Shown piece by piece: positions 52,028 to 60,863 of a DNA stretch of 64,000 bases. Position 1 is the stretch's first letter; each line of letters begins with the position of its first letter. The notes below the pieces were generated by a model that was not told where the DNA came from, made no database searches, and saw nothing but the letters and a program-made list of their open reading frames with translations. This DNA is from Pelagimonas sp050633425 (lineage in GTDB: Bacteria; Pseudomonadota; Alphaproteobacteria; Rhodobacterales; Rhodobacteraceae). A program made the position numbers and the translations under genes. The DNA is taken from assembly GCF_050633425.1 (NCBI RefSeq), contig NZ_JBOEGM010000012.1, forward strand, positions 1-64,000, in the 5' to 3' direction.

Positions 52028-53260
52028 CTATGCAGGTGTTACTGAAATCCGAAGCGATTTAGGGCCTCGAACCGACAGGCCACGTTTGTAGTCGGGTTCC
52101 CCAGCAGCCAGCTCGATCTTTGCAAAACGGCGATTCAAGGTCGAAAATATCACATCCATATCCAAAGCCGCCAAATGGTTGCCCAGGCACAGATGTGCGC
52201 CTTTGCCAAAGGCGATATGCCGGTTCGGGGTGCGGGTAATGTCAAATTTGTCAGGGTTTTCAAACTGGTCCGGGTCGCGATTGGCCGCCCCATAAAGCAG
52301 GCCAAACCGGGTACCTGCCCGAAAGCTCTGTCCACCAATCACACAATCACGCGTGGCAAAGCGATGGAAATACGGGAGCGGGGCTTCATAGCGAAACATC
52401 TCTTGGACAGCCGTTGTTATCTGGTTAGGATCGTTGCGCAATTTGCGATGCTGATCCGGGAATTTAAGCAACGCATGCATGCCTGACCCCAACACATCAA
52501 TGGTCGATCCATGCCCCGCCATCAAAATCAGCATTGCCGTCGCGATCAATTCGTCCTCAGACAACCTACCCGCGTCGTGATGAATCATTAGCTGGGTCAG
52601 CAAATCTTCTTGCGGGGATTTGCGGCGTTCTGTCACCAAATCGGCGAGAAACAGGTAAAACTCCTTGGTCGCCTGCTCAGCGAGCGCTTTGTCGTCTTGG
52701 CCACGCCCGACATCAAAGAACCGAACCACACTCTCGGACCATATCCGAAGTTGCGGGCAGTGTTCATCCGGCACCCCAAGCAAACGGCCAATGATGTGGC
52801 CGGGAACATGCGCTGCGAAATCCTCGATGAAATCAAAATCACGCAGGTCACTTAGCCTGTCCAATTTAGCGTCAACAAACGTCTGAATTGCTTCGCGTTG
52901 TCTGGCAATCATCGCACGTGTGAACTCCCGAAACACCAAGGTCCGCAGCCGGTGATGCGTCGCGCCTTCGCTTTCGAGCAGATTGGTCTGCACAAAGCGT
53001 TCATGATGGGGCATGTCGTGCCAGTTTATCTTGCGCTGGCCTGCTTTGCGCGCCCCGTCGCTCAGCTGATCATCTAGACTTCGCACCATTGTCCGATCCG
53101 AAGCAACCGCTTCGACATCAGCCATTTTAGTGAGCATCCAACTGTCGACATCCTCATAATAATAAGGGGTTTCGAGCTGGCGCATGGCACTATACACCGC
53201 ATACGGATCTCTGGCAAAATCGGCCGATAGCGGATCAAAAACAAGCTGCGCTTGCGTCAT
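52028..53260 (-). CDS. Cytochrome P450
   Basis: This 410-residue haem-thiolate monooxygenase has the cysteine ligand C358 in AFGKGAHLCLGNHLA, the ExxR pair E287/R290 in EMFR, and the I-helix oxygen-activation stretch AGHGST (248-253), where many bacterial P450s have AGxET. No membrane anchor is present, so it is a soluble class I enzyme that would need a ferredoxin partner. None is visible nearby. The substrate is unknown. The dehydrogenase upstream could act in the same route. Confidence 0.93.
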   Translation of the reverse strand: MTQAQLVFDPLSADFARDPYAVYSAMRQLETPYYYEDVDSWMLTKMADVEAVASDRTMVRSLDDQLSDGARKAGQRKINWHDMPHHERFVQTNLLESEGATHHRLRTLVFREFTRAMIARQREAIQTFVDAKLDRLSDLRDFDFIEDFAAHVPGHIIGRLLGVPDEHCPQLRIWSESVVRFFDVGRGQDDKALAEQATKEFYLFLADLVTERRKSPQEDLLTQLMIHHDAGRLSEDELIATAMLILMAGHGSTIDVLGSGMHALLKFPDQHRKLRNDPNQITTAVQEMFRYEAPLPYFHRFATRDCVIGGQSFRAGTRFGLLYGAANRDPDQFENPDKFDITRTPNRHIAFGKGAHLCLGNHLAALDMDVIFSTLNRRFAKIELAAGEPDYKRGLSVRGPKSLRISVTPA

Positions 53261-53331
53261 GACAAGGCCCCTCTGGCTGGTTGCAAGAAAACGAGCTTAG
53301 AGACAATTCACCTTGCCGCTCAAGCCCCAAT

Positions 53332-54276
53332 TTACCGCGTGACCGTTACTTCAGCCCCGCGTGCGGGCGGCTCATCGTCAATCAATTCCGTCGGAAAACC
53401 GTCCGCCAGAACACGAAGCCCCGTCGCCTCTTCGAGCCGTTCAATCATCCGATCCGATTGCGCGCTTTGGCCATAGCGATCCTGGCCATCCTTGATCATG
53501 GCAATGATCTGTGGCGAGATTTCCAGAGGGACATTGTGGGCTTCGGCCAATTGTTGAAACAAGCCGATATCCTTTTGCACAAGGTCCATGGCAAAATCCA
53601 CATCGCGGGACCCTGACAAAATAAGCTGGCTTTCGGTTTCATGCACAAAGGAATTGCCCGAACTGATACGGATCGCCTCATAGGTGGTGGCAAGATCAAG
53701 GCCAGCCGCTTTCATAGTCGTAAGCGCTTCGCACAGCGTCAAAAGGTTCGCGGTGGCCAAATAGTTGGTCATCACTTTGAGTTTGGACGCGCTGCCGATG
53801 TCACCGGTGTGCAGCACGTTGCGACCCAGAATGGTCAACAACGGCAAGACCTTTTCAAACGCGACACGATCGCCACCTGCAAAAATCGAAATATTGCCGG
53901 TCGCCGCTCGGTGGCAGCCGCCGGACACCGGGGCTTCAACGGCAACCGCCCCCACGGCGGCAACCCGCTCCGCTTGGGTCACGATCATATCTGGATCCGT
54001 TGTCGACATCTCGACCCAAATCTTACCCGGTCCCATATTGGGGAGCATTTCGGCCAAAACAGCGTCGGACACAGCCGGGCTCGGCAAAGATGTGATCACA
54101 ACATCGCAGTCCCGCATGATCTGCGCAGCCGAGCCGCCGTTGCTAGCGCCTTTTCCAATGAAGTCGTGAACGCGCGTTTCGTCCAAATCATGAACGGTTA
54201 AACCGATGCCGTTATTGAGTAAATTTCCCGCCAGCTTGCCGCCAACAGCCCCAAGGCCAATGAAACCTGTTTTCAT
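53332..54276 (-). CDS. 3-hydroxyisobutyrate dehydrogenase family oxidoreductase
   Basis: This NAD(P)-dependent beta-hydroxyacid dehydrogenase has 314 residues. The N-terminal Rossmann motif is KTGFIGLGAVGGKLAGNL. The family substrate-binding motif VEAPVSGGCHRAATGNISIF has the usual DAPVSGG form with Glu for Asp, and the catalytic lysine is in KLKVMTNYLATANLL. GGAG precedes the ATG. The substrate could be 3-hydroxyisobutyrate, tartronate semialdehyde or a related acid. Confidence 0.9.
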   Translation of the reverse strand: MKTGFIGLGAVGGKLAGNLLNNGIGLTVHDLDETRVHDFIGKGASNGGSAAQIMRDCDVVITSLPSPAVSDAVLAEMLPNMGPGKIWVEMSTTDPDMIVTQAERVAAVGAVAVEAPVSGGCHRAATGNISIFAGGDRVAFEKVLPLLTILGRNVLHTGDIGSASKLKVMTNYLATANLLTLCEALTTMKAAGLDLATTYEAIRISSGNSFVHETESQLILSGSRDVDFAMDLVQKDIGLFQQLAEAHNVPLEISPQIIAMIKDGQDRYGQSAQSDRMIERLEEATGLRVLADGFPTELIDDEPPARGAEVTVTR

Positions 54277-54375
54277 GTCAAACTCCTGTTTGGCCCATGC
54301 TTGTCTGCCGCCCAAGCGCTTGTCGGTCCTGTTTGCGACATGCGCGTTGTCAATTGAAGACAACCGCCCTAGCCT

Positions 54376-54837
54376 ATGAAGATGCCCATGATTTTCATCG
54401 ATACTCCAACCGGCCAAATGCAGATTCAGCAAGAAGATGACGCAATTGTCCGCGTTGAGTGGGCAACAGGAGAGTCACAAGAACCGACACCGCTCTTGAA
54501 CGAAGCAAAAGCGCAAATCGGTGCCTATTTTGACGGAGGTTTGTACGAGTTTGATCTGCCGCTCAGGGTTCGTGGCAGCGAATTTCAGAGGCGCGTTTGC
54601 GACGCAATCTATGCAATTCCGTTTGGAGAGACCCGCGGATATGGTGATCTCGCAGCCGATCTTGGGGCCTCGGCCCAAGCGGTTGGAGGAGGCTGCGGCG
54701 GCAATCCTATTCCCTTGATTATTCCATGCCACCGTGTCCTCGCGGCCAATGGGTTGGGCGGCTTTTCAGGACAGCATGGCATTGAAACCAAAGTCGCTTT
54801 GCTGCGCCATGAAGGAGCGGCGGGTTTGTTGATCTAA
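54376..54837 (+). CDS. Methylated-DNA--protein-cysteine methyltransferase-like protein
   Basis: This is the DNA-repair alkyltransferase fold: a C-terminal domain with the active-site cysteine C118 in IPCHRVLAANGLGG and the HTH-like segment FGETRGYGDLAADLG. At 153 residues it fits single-domain Ogt/MGMT proteins. The position of the arginine finger in ARAVG of typical members reads AQAVG here (Q101), a change that should weaken base flipping. It is on the opposite strand from its upstream neighbour, with a short promoter gap. The ATG at 54376 has only a weak ribosome binding site. Confidence 0.85.
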   Translation: MKMPMIFIDTPTGQMQIQQEDDAIVRVEWATGESQEPTPLLNEAKAQIGAYFDGGLYEFDLPLRVRGSEFQRRVCDAIYAIPFGETRGYGDLAADLGASAQAVGGGCGGNPIPLIIPCHRVLAANGLGGFSGQHGIETKVALLRHEGAAGLLI

Positions 54838-54838
54838 T

Positions 54839-54883
54839 ACCCAAAGATCGCCAATGGCAGCGCATTGGGGTACTCTTTGGGGT
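54839..54883 (+). other. Hairpin after the alkyltransferase gene
   Basis: An outer stem (ACCCAAAGA with TCTTTGGGGT, one bulged base) encloses an inner CCAATG/CATTGG hairpin just after the stop. It may act as a weak terminator. The rest of the 230-base gap to 55068 likely contains the promoter for the following gene. Confidence 0.45.
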
Positions 54884-55067
54884 GCCTGTCATTTAGGGTC
54901 GGCTGATTGTGGTTTGTTTGCAAGCTATTTAGCAATCCGACGCTTGCATCTGGAAAACCTGTGCTTGGATTAGTATATCTTTTAGGAGAAAAATATTTCA
55001 GCAGGTTGCCAATAGATTGGCCGCAAGAGCCTTCTTTCCCGATCTGCATATTCATAACGGGGATTTT

Positions 55068-56780
55068 ATGTCAGAAGCGTCCAAACCCAAGGTGGCAAAA
55101 GTTACCACCGCACAAGAATTCATTGCACAGAACACACAGGCCCGTCAGGCTGAAAGCGCTGATGTTGCGACAGAAAAGTCCGAGGTTGCGCATTCCTTTG
55201 TCGCGATCCAAGACAATCCGTTTTTCAAAATCATGCTGGACCAGGGGCTGTCTCCTCAAGACAAGCTTGAACGCGTCACAAAGACCCTGACCTTCACCGA
55301 TGATCGTGCCGAAGCCCGCGAGAATTTAGCCGCTTTCAACACGTTCAAGGAGTATTTGCAATTTGAACGCAAGCGCATGGCGCAAGAGATAATCGCGCTG
55401 ACAGACACAGAAGCCTTTGGTGAACTTAAGGATGTATTTGAACAGATTAATACGGCCCTTATCACCTTCGAAGATCAAATCTCGCCTCTGACTGATATTG
55501 TTGATGCGGTTTATACGCTGCGTATGAATGGCGTCACCTTCGACATATTCGAAGAGCTGCTGCGCGAGCGCGAAGATGAAAAGAAACGTGGTTCCCAGAA
55601 GCTGACACTTACCGAAAAATTAAGTCAGTTGGAAGCAAGTGTCCGAGCACTCAAGACCGAGAATGGGTTTTTGAGTGAAGATCGTGGCTTCTTTGGCTTG
55701 GGTGGCATCAAGAAGAGCGCCCAGCAAAAGATTGCCCAGAACGAAGTGGCCATTGATGAACAAACAGAGACCATGCAGGGGTTGATGGACGAAATCAAAG
55801 CTCTGGATGACGAAAAGCCAACGGGCTCTGAATTTGCGGAATTCGCCGCTGAAAAGGAAAAGCTCCGCCAATTGCTTGATATTACGTCTGAAGATCACAA
55901 GGCGCGTCAAGAAGCGCTGGTAACTTCGGCACAGGACTTCATCAACACAACCGAAAACCGGGTGTCATCGGTGCTGTCGCATTTCACCAATATGAACGGC
56001 CAGATCGACAATCTCGACGAAGCCAATTTCACCATGCGCTCCATGTATGCGATCCTGTCGGACGCCACCAAAGAGGTTGACCAAGCCAACGAAACACGCC
56101 GGAAAGAAATCCAATCCGCGATCGAAGCGGCTGATGGCGATCTTGAACGGCTGGGTCACGAACGGCTGGAACGCGATATCAACGGGTATATTTCAAATCT
56201 CGGGCGCTCTTCGGTTGATACAACATCGGTTTTGGCCGAGCTAACGGCGTCAGGACATCGCATTCATTCGATGAAAGAGGCTAATGAACAACAGGTTTCC
56301 AAGACGCGGCAATTGCACACCTCTGGTGTTGCTGGCGTGGCCGATCAATTGTCGACAGTCTTACAAGCGGTGTCAGCAGCCGCACTGGGTGAAAGCTCTG
56401 AAGCGGCCAAAATGTCACTGGAACGGATGAACCGCACCACGTCCGAACTTGGCCAGCGCGAAGTTATCCGGGTGGCGCTTGGGACAAAAGAGATCAACCA
56501 AGATCTCAGCAATGCATTGTCCGAACTCTCCGAATACGGCGAAACGATCAAGGCGGCCACGTCGATCACCCGCGATGGCTTGTCAGAAACCAAAGACCTT
56601 TTGGCACAAATCGAACGCCAGACTGCCCAAACACAAGCTGCGGTCAAAGAATCTTTGTCAGTGGCCGCAGACGTCACGGGCGGCAAGGGTGGCACGCGCA
56701 GCCCGTCCCCCGAAGATGTGGCCCAAGAGGCCGAAGACCGCGCGGCACCGCCAAACCCCTTTGGTTTGGGCAACACGTAA
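55068..56780 (+). CDS. Unrecognised helical coiled-coil protein, first gene of a three-gene set
   Basis: This soluble 570-residue protein has no signal peptide and no membrane span. The sequence is predominantly helical, with long heptad-like stretches (for example TEKLSQLEASVRALKTENGF around residues 185-205) and repeated Asp/Glu/Lys segments. It also has a Gly-rich break, RGFFGLGGIKKSAQQK, and a Pro-rich C-terminal tail ending in APPNPFGLGNT. I see no catalytic motif and cannot name a family. A 150-base gap separates it from the AAA+ gene, which is in the same direction; it may be that ATPase's substrate adaptor or scaffold. Confidence 0.75.
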   Translation: MSEASKPKVAKVTTAQEFIAQNTQARQAESADVATEKSEVAHSFVAIQDNPFFKIMLDQGLSPQDKLERVTKTLTFTDDRAEARENLAAFNTFKEYLQFERKRMAQEIIALTDTEAFGELKDVFEQINTALITFEDQISPLTDIVDAVYTLRMNGVTFDIFEELLREREDEKKRGSQKLTLTEKLSQLEASVRALKTENGFLSEDRGFFGLGGIKKSAQQKIAQNEVAIDEQTETMQGLMDEIKALDDEKPTGSEFAEFAAEKEKLRQLLDITSEDHKARQEALVTSAQDFINTTENRVSSVLSHFTNMNGQIDNLDEANFTMRSMYAILSDATKEVDQANETRRKEIQSAIEAADGDLERLGHERLERDINGYISNLGRSSVDTTSVLAELTASGHRIHSMKEANEQQVSKTRQLHTSGVAGVADQLSTVLQAVSAAALGESSEAAKMSLERMNRTTSELGQREVIRVALGTKEINQDLSNALSELSEYGETIKAATSITRDGLSETKDLLAQIERQTAQTQAAVKESLSVAADVTGGKGGTRSPSPEDVAQEAEDRAAPPNPFGLGNT

Positions 56781-56930
56781 CGGGCGCACTCGGGCAACGT
56801 TGAAACAGGAAAGGGCAACACATTGCCCCTTCCGTCCCCGCCCATATGAGACCCGCCTGACATTTTGAAAAACCGCTGCTCCGAAGGCCGACGTGTCTTT
56901 GGCAGCACTTAAAGTGAAACGAGTTTAATC

Positions 56931-59114
56931 ATGCCCGACACTGTCAAAGATTTTCTGATCCGGGGCACTGATCTTCTGGCCGATCGTCCCAATTTTCGGC
57001 TTGTCGGACGCGAAACCGAACTGCGTCAGGTCTGTGCAATGCTGATGCGCAAACACGCCTCCAACGTGCTCATGGTTGGCCCTGGTGGCGTTGGCGCATC
57101 GAGCATTTGTTTAGGCCTAGAGGCCGCCAAGAGCGACTCGTCCTTACCCTTTGACATACTGTCGAAGCGCTTTTTCTGGCTCGACACCGATGGTTTGTTT
57201 TCTTCAGGCACGCATGCGCGCATATCCGAGAGCTTTGAAAAGCTGCGGCGCACATTGCTTCGCACCGCGAATTCCGTGCTGATCATAGATGATTTTCGCG
57301 ACTTCATTGACGCTGCGCGCAATAACGGCACCACGCACCTGATCAACGCAATTATGCGCGACGTGATGCAGGGGCGTTACCAGAGCATCCTAGAATCGCG
57401 GGACGATGACCTTGAAATCGTTTTGAAATGCCACTCCAACATGCGTGAGATTTACACGCTGATGGAAGTACACGAACCCGGCCCCGACGCTTTGCGGGAA
57501 ATCATTATTGTCGGTGCAGAGCAACTGACGAGCCATCACCGTGTCCCTGTCACGCTTGGGGCGATCGACGCTGCGCTGGAGCTGACCAGCAAATATCATG
57601 TGTCGGACCTATCCCTGTCGCGCGCACAGCCAGAGCGGACTTTGAACCTGATTGACCGGGCGCTCACGGCCTACCGACAAAGCGCTCATGAGACCCCGCC
57701 ACATCTTGCGGCTTTGCAAGCCAGTCTGCAGCAATTGGACCAAGCGATGTCGCGTAACCCATCGCCAGAACTCCACGCGCAACACAGTGCCCTCAGCGAA
57801 ACATCCGAATTGGCGCAAACCGATTGGGCCGAGAAAATTGCACGGCTATCGGCGCTTCGGCGGTCGCAAAAATCTGGCGAAGAACTGTTGCTGGCGCTGG
57901 AAGAACAGCTTGCGGAAGAACGCGCCGCCGGTGACAAAGCCCCGGCCCCTGATCCGCAACCCAGTGGGTTTTCATCCAAACTAACCGGTGCCGGATTTGG
58001 GTCTCGTGAAGAAGCCCGGATACTTGGTGAAATCCGTGAGGCTGGCCGCGCTATTGAAGATAACAAAACGGCCTTTGAAACGCTCGAGCAAGAGATGAAT
58101 GCGGGATTGGAACTCACATCTCAGGCCGTGACCCTCGAATTTTCGGCCATTTCGGGCATTCCTGCAGACAAACTCAATCAAGATGAACGCGAAAAACTCC
58201 TTGCGTTGGATGCAACACTCAAGGCGCGGGTCTTTGGGCAGGATCATGCGGTTGAAAAGCTGGTCGGGGCGGTCTTGATGGCCAATGCCGGCCTGAAGGA
58301 ACCTGATAAACCGCAAGGATCATTTATGTTTTGCGGTCCATCTGGCGTCGGGAAAACCGAAATCGCCAAGGCTTTGGCACAGGCGCTCAAAGATAGCGAA
58401 AAGGCCATGTTGCGGTTCGACATGTCCGAATACATGGAAAAACACGCGTTGGCCAAGCTCATTGGGGCCCCTCCGGGTTATGAAGGCTATGAGGCGGGCG
58501 GCATCCTGACGAATTCGGTTCGACGGAACCCGCATTCGATTATTTTGTTTGACGAAATTGAAAAAGCGCACCCGGATGTGTTCAACGTGTTCTTACAAGT
58601 GCTCGATGACGGCCGATTGACGGACAATCGTGGACTAACAGTCAGCTTTGCCAATACGTTGATCCTTATGACAACCAATATTGGCCAGCCACATTTTCTA
58701 TACGAAACACTGTCCTACGCAGATGCCATGGACGAAACCATGCACGAATTGGAAAACACGTTCCGACCCGAGTTCTTGAACCGGTTCAACGGTCGTCAGA
58801 ACATTATCGGCTTCAAAACCCTGCCCTTGGCATTGATCGAACGGATCGCCGCGCGCGAAATTCGCAAAGTCAACCAACGCATTGCGACCTCGGGTCATGC
58901 GGTTTCCATCATCATGTCGCCGGAACAAATCAACGCGCTTTGTGCGGATCGGTATAACCCCGTGCATGGCGCGCGCGGCATTCCGGGATTCTTTGCGGCG
59001 CAAGTCTATCCGCAAGTGGCGCGCAGCATTCTAGAAACCCCCGGCAAGGCGGGCGAACTTGAAATCCTCTATTACGCCGACGATGGTGGACGGGTTGAGA
59101 TCAAACATGGATGA
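56931..59114 (+). CDS. ClpB-like AAA+ ATPase with degenerate first ATPase module
   Basis: This 727-residue AAA+ protein has two ATPase modules joined by a helical middle region. Module 1 (about 20-230) has a Walker A of the form GPGGVGAS (50-57) with the catalytic lysine replaced by Ala, and Walker B VLIIDD (116-121) with Asp in place of Glu. Module 2 (about 430-690) looks active: Walker A GPSGVGKT (469-476), Walker B IILFDE (537-542), pore loop GYEGY (516-520), arginine finger R618 in RPEFLNR, and sensor 2 GAR (680-682). The N-terminal Clp_N domain is missing. The IGL/IGF loop that docks ClpP is not seen where ClpA has it, so it probably works without ClpP. It is an unfoldase or disaggregase with unknown substrate. 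Confidence 0.85.
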   Translation: MPDTVKDFLIRGTDLLADRPNFRLVGRETELRQVCAMLMRKHASNVLMVGPGGVGASSICLGLEAAKSDSSLPFDILSKRFFWLDTDGLFSSGTHARISESFEKLRRTLLRTANSVLIIDDFRDFIDAARNNGTTHLINAIMRDVMQGRYQSILESRDDDLEIVLKCHSNMREIYTLMEVHEPGPDALREIIIVGAEQLTSHHRVPVTLGAIDAALELTSKYHVSDLSLSRAQPERTLNLIDRALTAYRQSAHETPPHLAALQASLQQLDQAMSRNPSPELHAQHSALSETSELAQTDWAEKIARLSALRRSQKSGEELLLALEEQLAEERAAGDKAPAPDPQPSGFSSKLTGAGFGSREEARILGEIREAGRAIEDNKTAFETLEQEMNAGLELTSQAVTLEFSAISGIPADKLNQDEREKLLALDATLKARVFGQDHAVEKLVGAVLMANAGLKEPDKPQGSFMFCGPSGVGKTEIAKALAQALKDSEKAMLRFDMSEYMEKHALAKLIGAPPGYEGYEAGGILTNSVRRNPHSIILFDEIEKAHPDVFNVFLQVLDDGRLTDNRGLTVSFANTLILMTTNIGQPHFLYETLSYADAMDETMHELENTFRPEFLNRFNGRQNIIGFKTLPLALIERIAAREIRKVNQRIATSGHAVSIIMSPEQINALCADRYNPVHGARGIPGFFAAQVYPQVARSILETPGKAGELEILYYADDGGRVEIKHG

Positions 59115-59871
59115 GCAAGATCCTGTTGCCCGTGCCGAAGCGCTGATCCGTGAACGCGCAGCAGAAAAGGCGGAAAAAGATGCGCAATCCAAACGTGGGT
59201 TAGGTGGCCAGGTCGCTGCAAAATCGCAGTTTTTAACCCGTGTTTTCGGAACCGCCGAGATCGTGTGGAACCGCTATATTTTTCCGGCATGGCGCGTTTT
59301 TAACTGGCCGTTTCGGTGGTACTGGCGTCTGTGTCGCTGGGTCTTTCGCAAGATCTCGTTTCGCGGTGACAGCTATAGCAAAACACGCGGCGCAGCGAGC
59401 TTTGTTGCCCTTGGCTTGATCACCTTTTTCCTGGGCTTCCACCTGCTCTTTAACGCCATCCCTTTAGGGGCGAGGCTTGCCTATGACGCTGCGGCTATCA
59501 CCCTGTTTTCACGTCAAGACGTGTTGATCTTTAGCCAACCGGACCCGGTCGAAGGTCGGCCTGGCGAGCTCACGGTTTATGCCTGTCGCAAATACCCCTG
59601 CGAAGCGCAATTTGATTCCGTTGAATTTCGGATGCGCGACAGCATCTATTTGGACGTGCGCTCATACCTCAAGCACTTCCAGCCCCATGATCCTGGCGAA
59701 CTGGCTGGTGCCTTTGTGTCCGAAGAAAATGGCTGCAAGGTTAGCTTTTACGGCAGGCGGATAAAGATGCTCGGTTTCTACCCATTGATCACAAAGGCCG
59801 TTTGCCAGCCAATCAACGGGTCGAACTCCGAGGAAATCTTGAGCGGGCTGGCAGACGCAAAATTGCGCTAG
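59107..59871 (+). CDS. Single-span membrane protein with Trp/Arg-rich stretch, third gene of the set
   Basis: The 254-residue protein starts at an ATG that overlaps the stop of the AAA+ gene by 8 bases, so the two are translationally coupled. The N-terminus is charged and helical. Residues about 55-85 are unusually rich in Trp, Arg, Phe and Tyr (WRVFNWPFRWYWRLCRWVF) and could lie flat on the membrane, just before the one clear span (ASFVALGLITFFLGFHLLF). The C-terminal 130 residues would then be outside and hold five cysteines (VYACRKYPCEA, ENGCKVSF, AVCQPI). I do not recognise it; it may tether the ATPase to the membrane. Confidence 0.8.
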   Translation: MDEQDPVARAEALIRERAAEKAEKDAQSKRGLGGQVAAKSQFLTRVFGTAEIVWNRYIFPAWRVFNWPFRWYWRLCRWVFRKISFRGDSYSKTRGAASFVALGLITFFLGFHLLFNAIPLGARLAYDAAAITLFSRQDVLIFSQPDPVEGRPGELTVYACRKYPCEAQFDSVEFRMRDSIYLDVRSYLKHFQPHDPGELAGAFVSEENGCKVSFYGRRIKMLGFYPLITKAVCQPINGSNSEEILSGLADAKLR

Positions 59872-59888
59872 CCTGCCAAGCCGCCTCT

Positions 59889-60722
59889 TCAATCCCGTCG
59901 TGGGTCGCGCGGATAGGTGCCCAAAATTTCGAGCATATCGGTAAAATAGTCGAGTTCATCGAGCGCACGCTGAACCGCCGGATCGTCGGGGTGACCTTCT
60001 ATATCCGCATAAAACTGCGTTGCCGAAAACGAGCCGCCGACCATATAGCTTTCGAGTTTGGTCATATTGACGCCATTGGTCGCGAATCCCCCCATCGCCT
60101 TGTACAAAGCGGATGGAATGTTTCGTACCTGAAAGACAAAGGTCGTCATCATACCATGATCCCCTCGCCGAACGTGATCAGCTTCACGTGACATAATCAA
60201 GAAGCGCGTTGTATTATGAGCGTGATCCTCAATGTGACGGGCAAGAATGTGCAGACCGTTGATTTCGGCGGCAAGATCCGATGCCAGCACACCGATTTTC
60301 GTTTCCTGCGCTTTTGCAACGTCAATGGCTGCCCCGGCGCTATCTGCGGCAGCTTCGCCCTTGATCCCATATCTGTTTAGGAAATCCCCAGCTTGGGGAA
60401 TCAGGACGGGATGGGCGCGAACAAGCTCTAAATCCTCGATTTGCACGCCCGGCATCGCCATCAAACTGATGTGAACCCGTACAAATGCTTCATCAACAAT
60501 GCGCAAACCGCTTTCGGGTAGCATCCGATGAATGTCCGCAACACGCCCATAAGTGGTGTTTTCCACCGGCAACATCGCCAAATCAGCTTTGTTGGTCCGA
60601 ACTGCGTTGATGACCTCATCAAAACTTGCACATGGCAATGCCTCCATATCAGGTCGTGCATCCCGGCACGCCTCATGTGAATAGGCTCCGAGCTCTCCTT
60701 GAAAGGCGATGCGCTGGGTCAT
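59889..60722 (-). CDS. pheA: Prephenate dehydratase
   Basis: PheA converts prephenate to phenylpyruvate in phenylalanine synthesis. The 277-residue monofunctional enzyme has an N-terminal dehydratase domain (RIAFQGELGAYSHEAC, LPVENTTYGRVADIH, HILARHIEDHAHNTTRFLI) and a C-terminal ACT domain (TTFVFQVRNIPSALYKAM, KLESYMVGG) that binds phenylalanine for feedback. It has no fused chorismate mutase. It is convergent with the preceding membrane protein gene. Confidence 0.95.
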   Translation of the reverse strand: MTQRIAFQGELGAYSHEACRDARPDMEALPCASFDEVINAVRTNKADLAMLPVENTTYGRVADIHRMLPESGLRIVDEAFVRVHISLMAMPGVQIEDLELVRAHPVLIPQAGDFLNRYGIKGEAAADSAGAAIDVAKAQETKIGVLASDLAAEINGLHILARHIEDHAHNTTRFLIMSREADHVRRGDHGMMTTFVFQVRNIPSALYKAMGGFATNGVNMTKLESYMVGGSFSATQFYADIEGHPDDPAVQRALDELDYFTDMLEILGTYPRDPRRD

Positions 60723-60863
60723 GTGAAAGGTTTCCTGTCAATTTGGCACCACTATGCCGGTGGGCGGGCGTTTGGTCGCGCCTTCTATACCTTGCCATAG
60801 GCGAAGGGAAGCAATAGACACGCGCCCGACGAATAGCGAAGCGAATAGCGAACAGGGCACCTC

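Noticed and set aside
55068..56780. TelA/tellurite resistance protein as identity of the coiled-coil protein
   Set aside because: The helical character is similar but I could not find TelA-specific sequence blocks, and no other tellurite genes are nearby.
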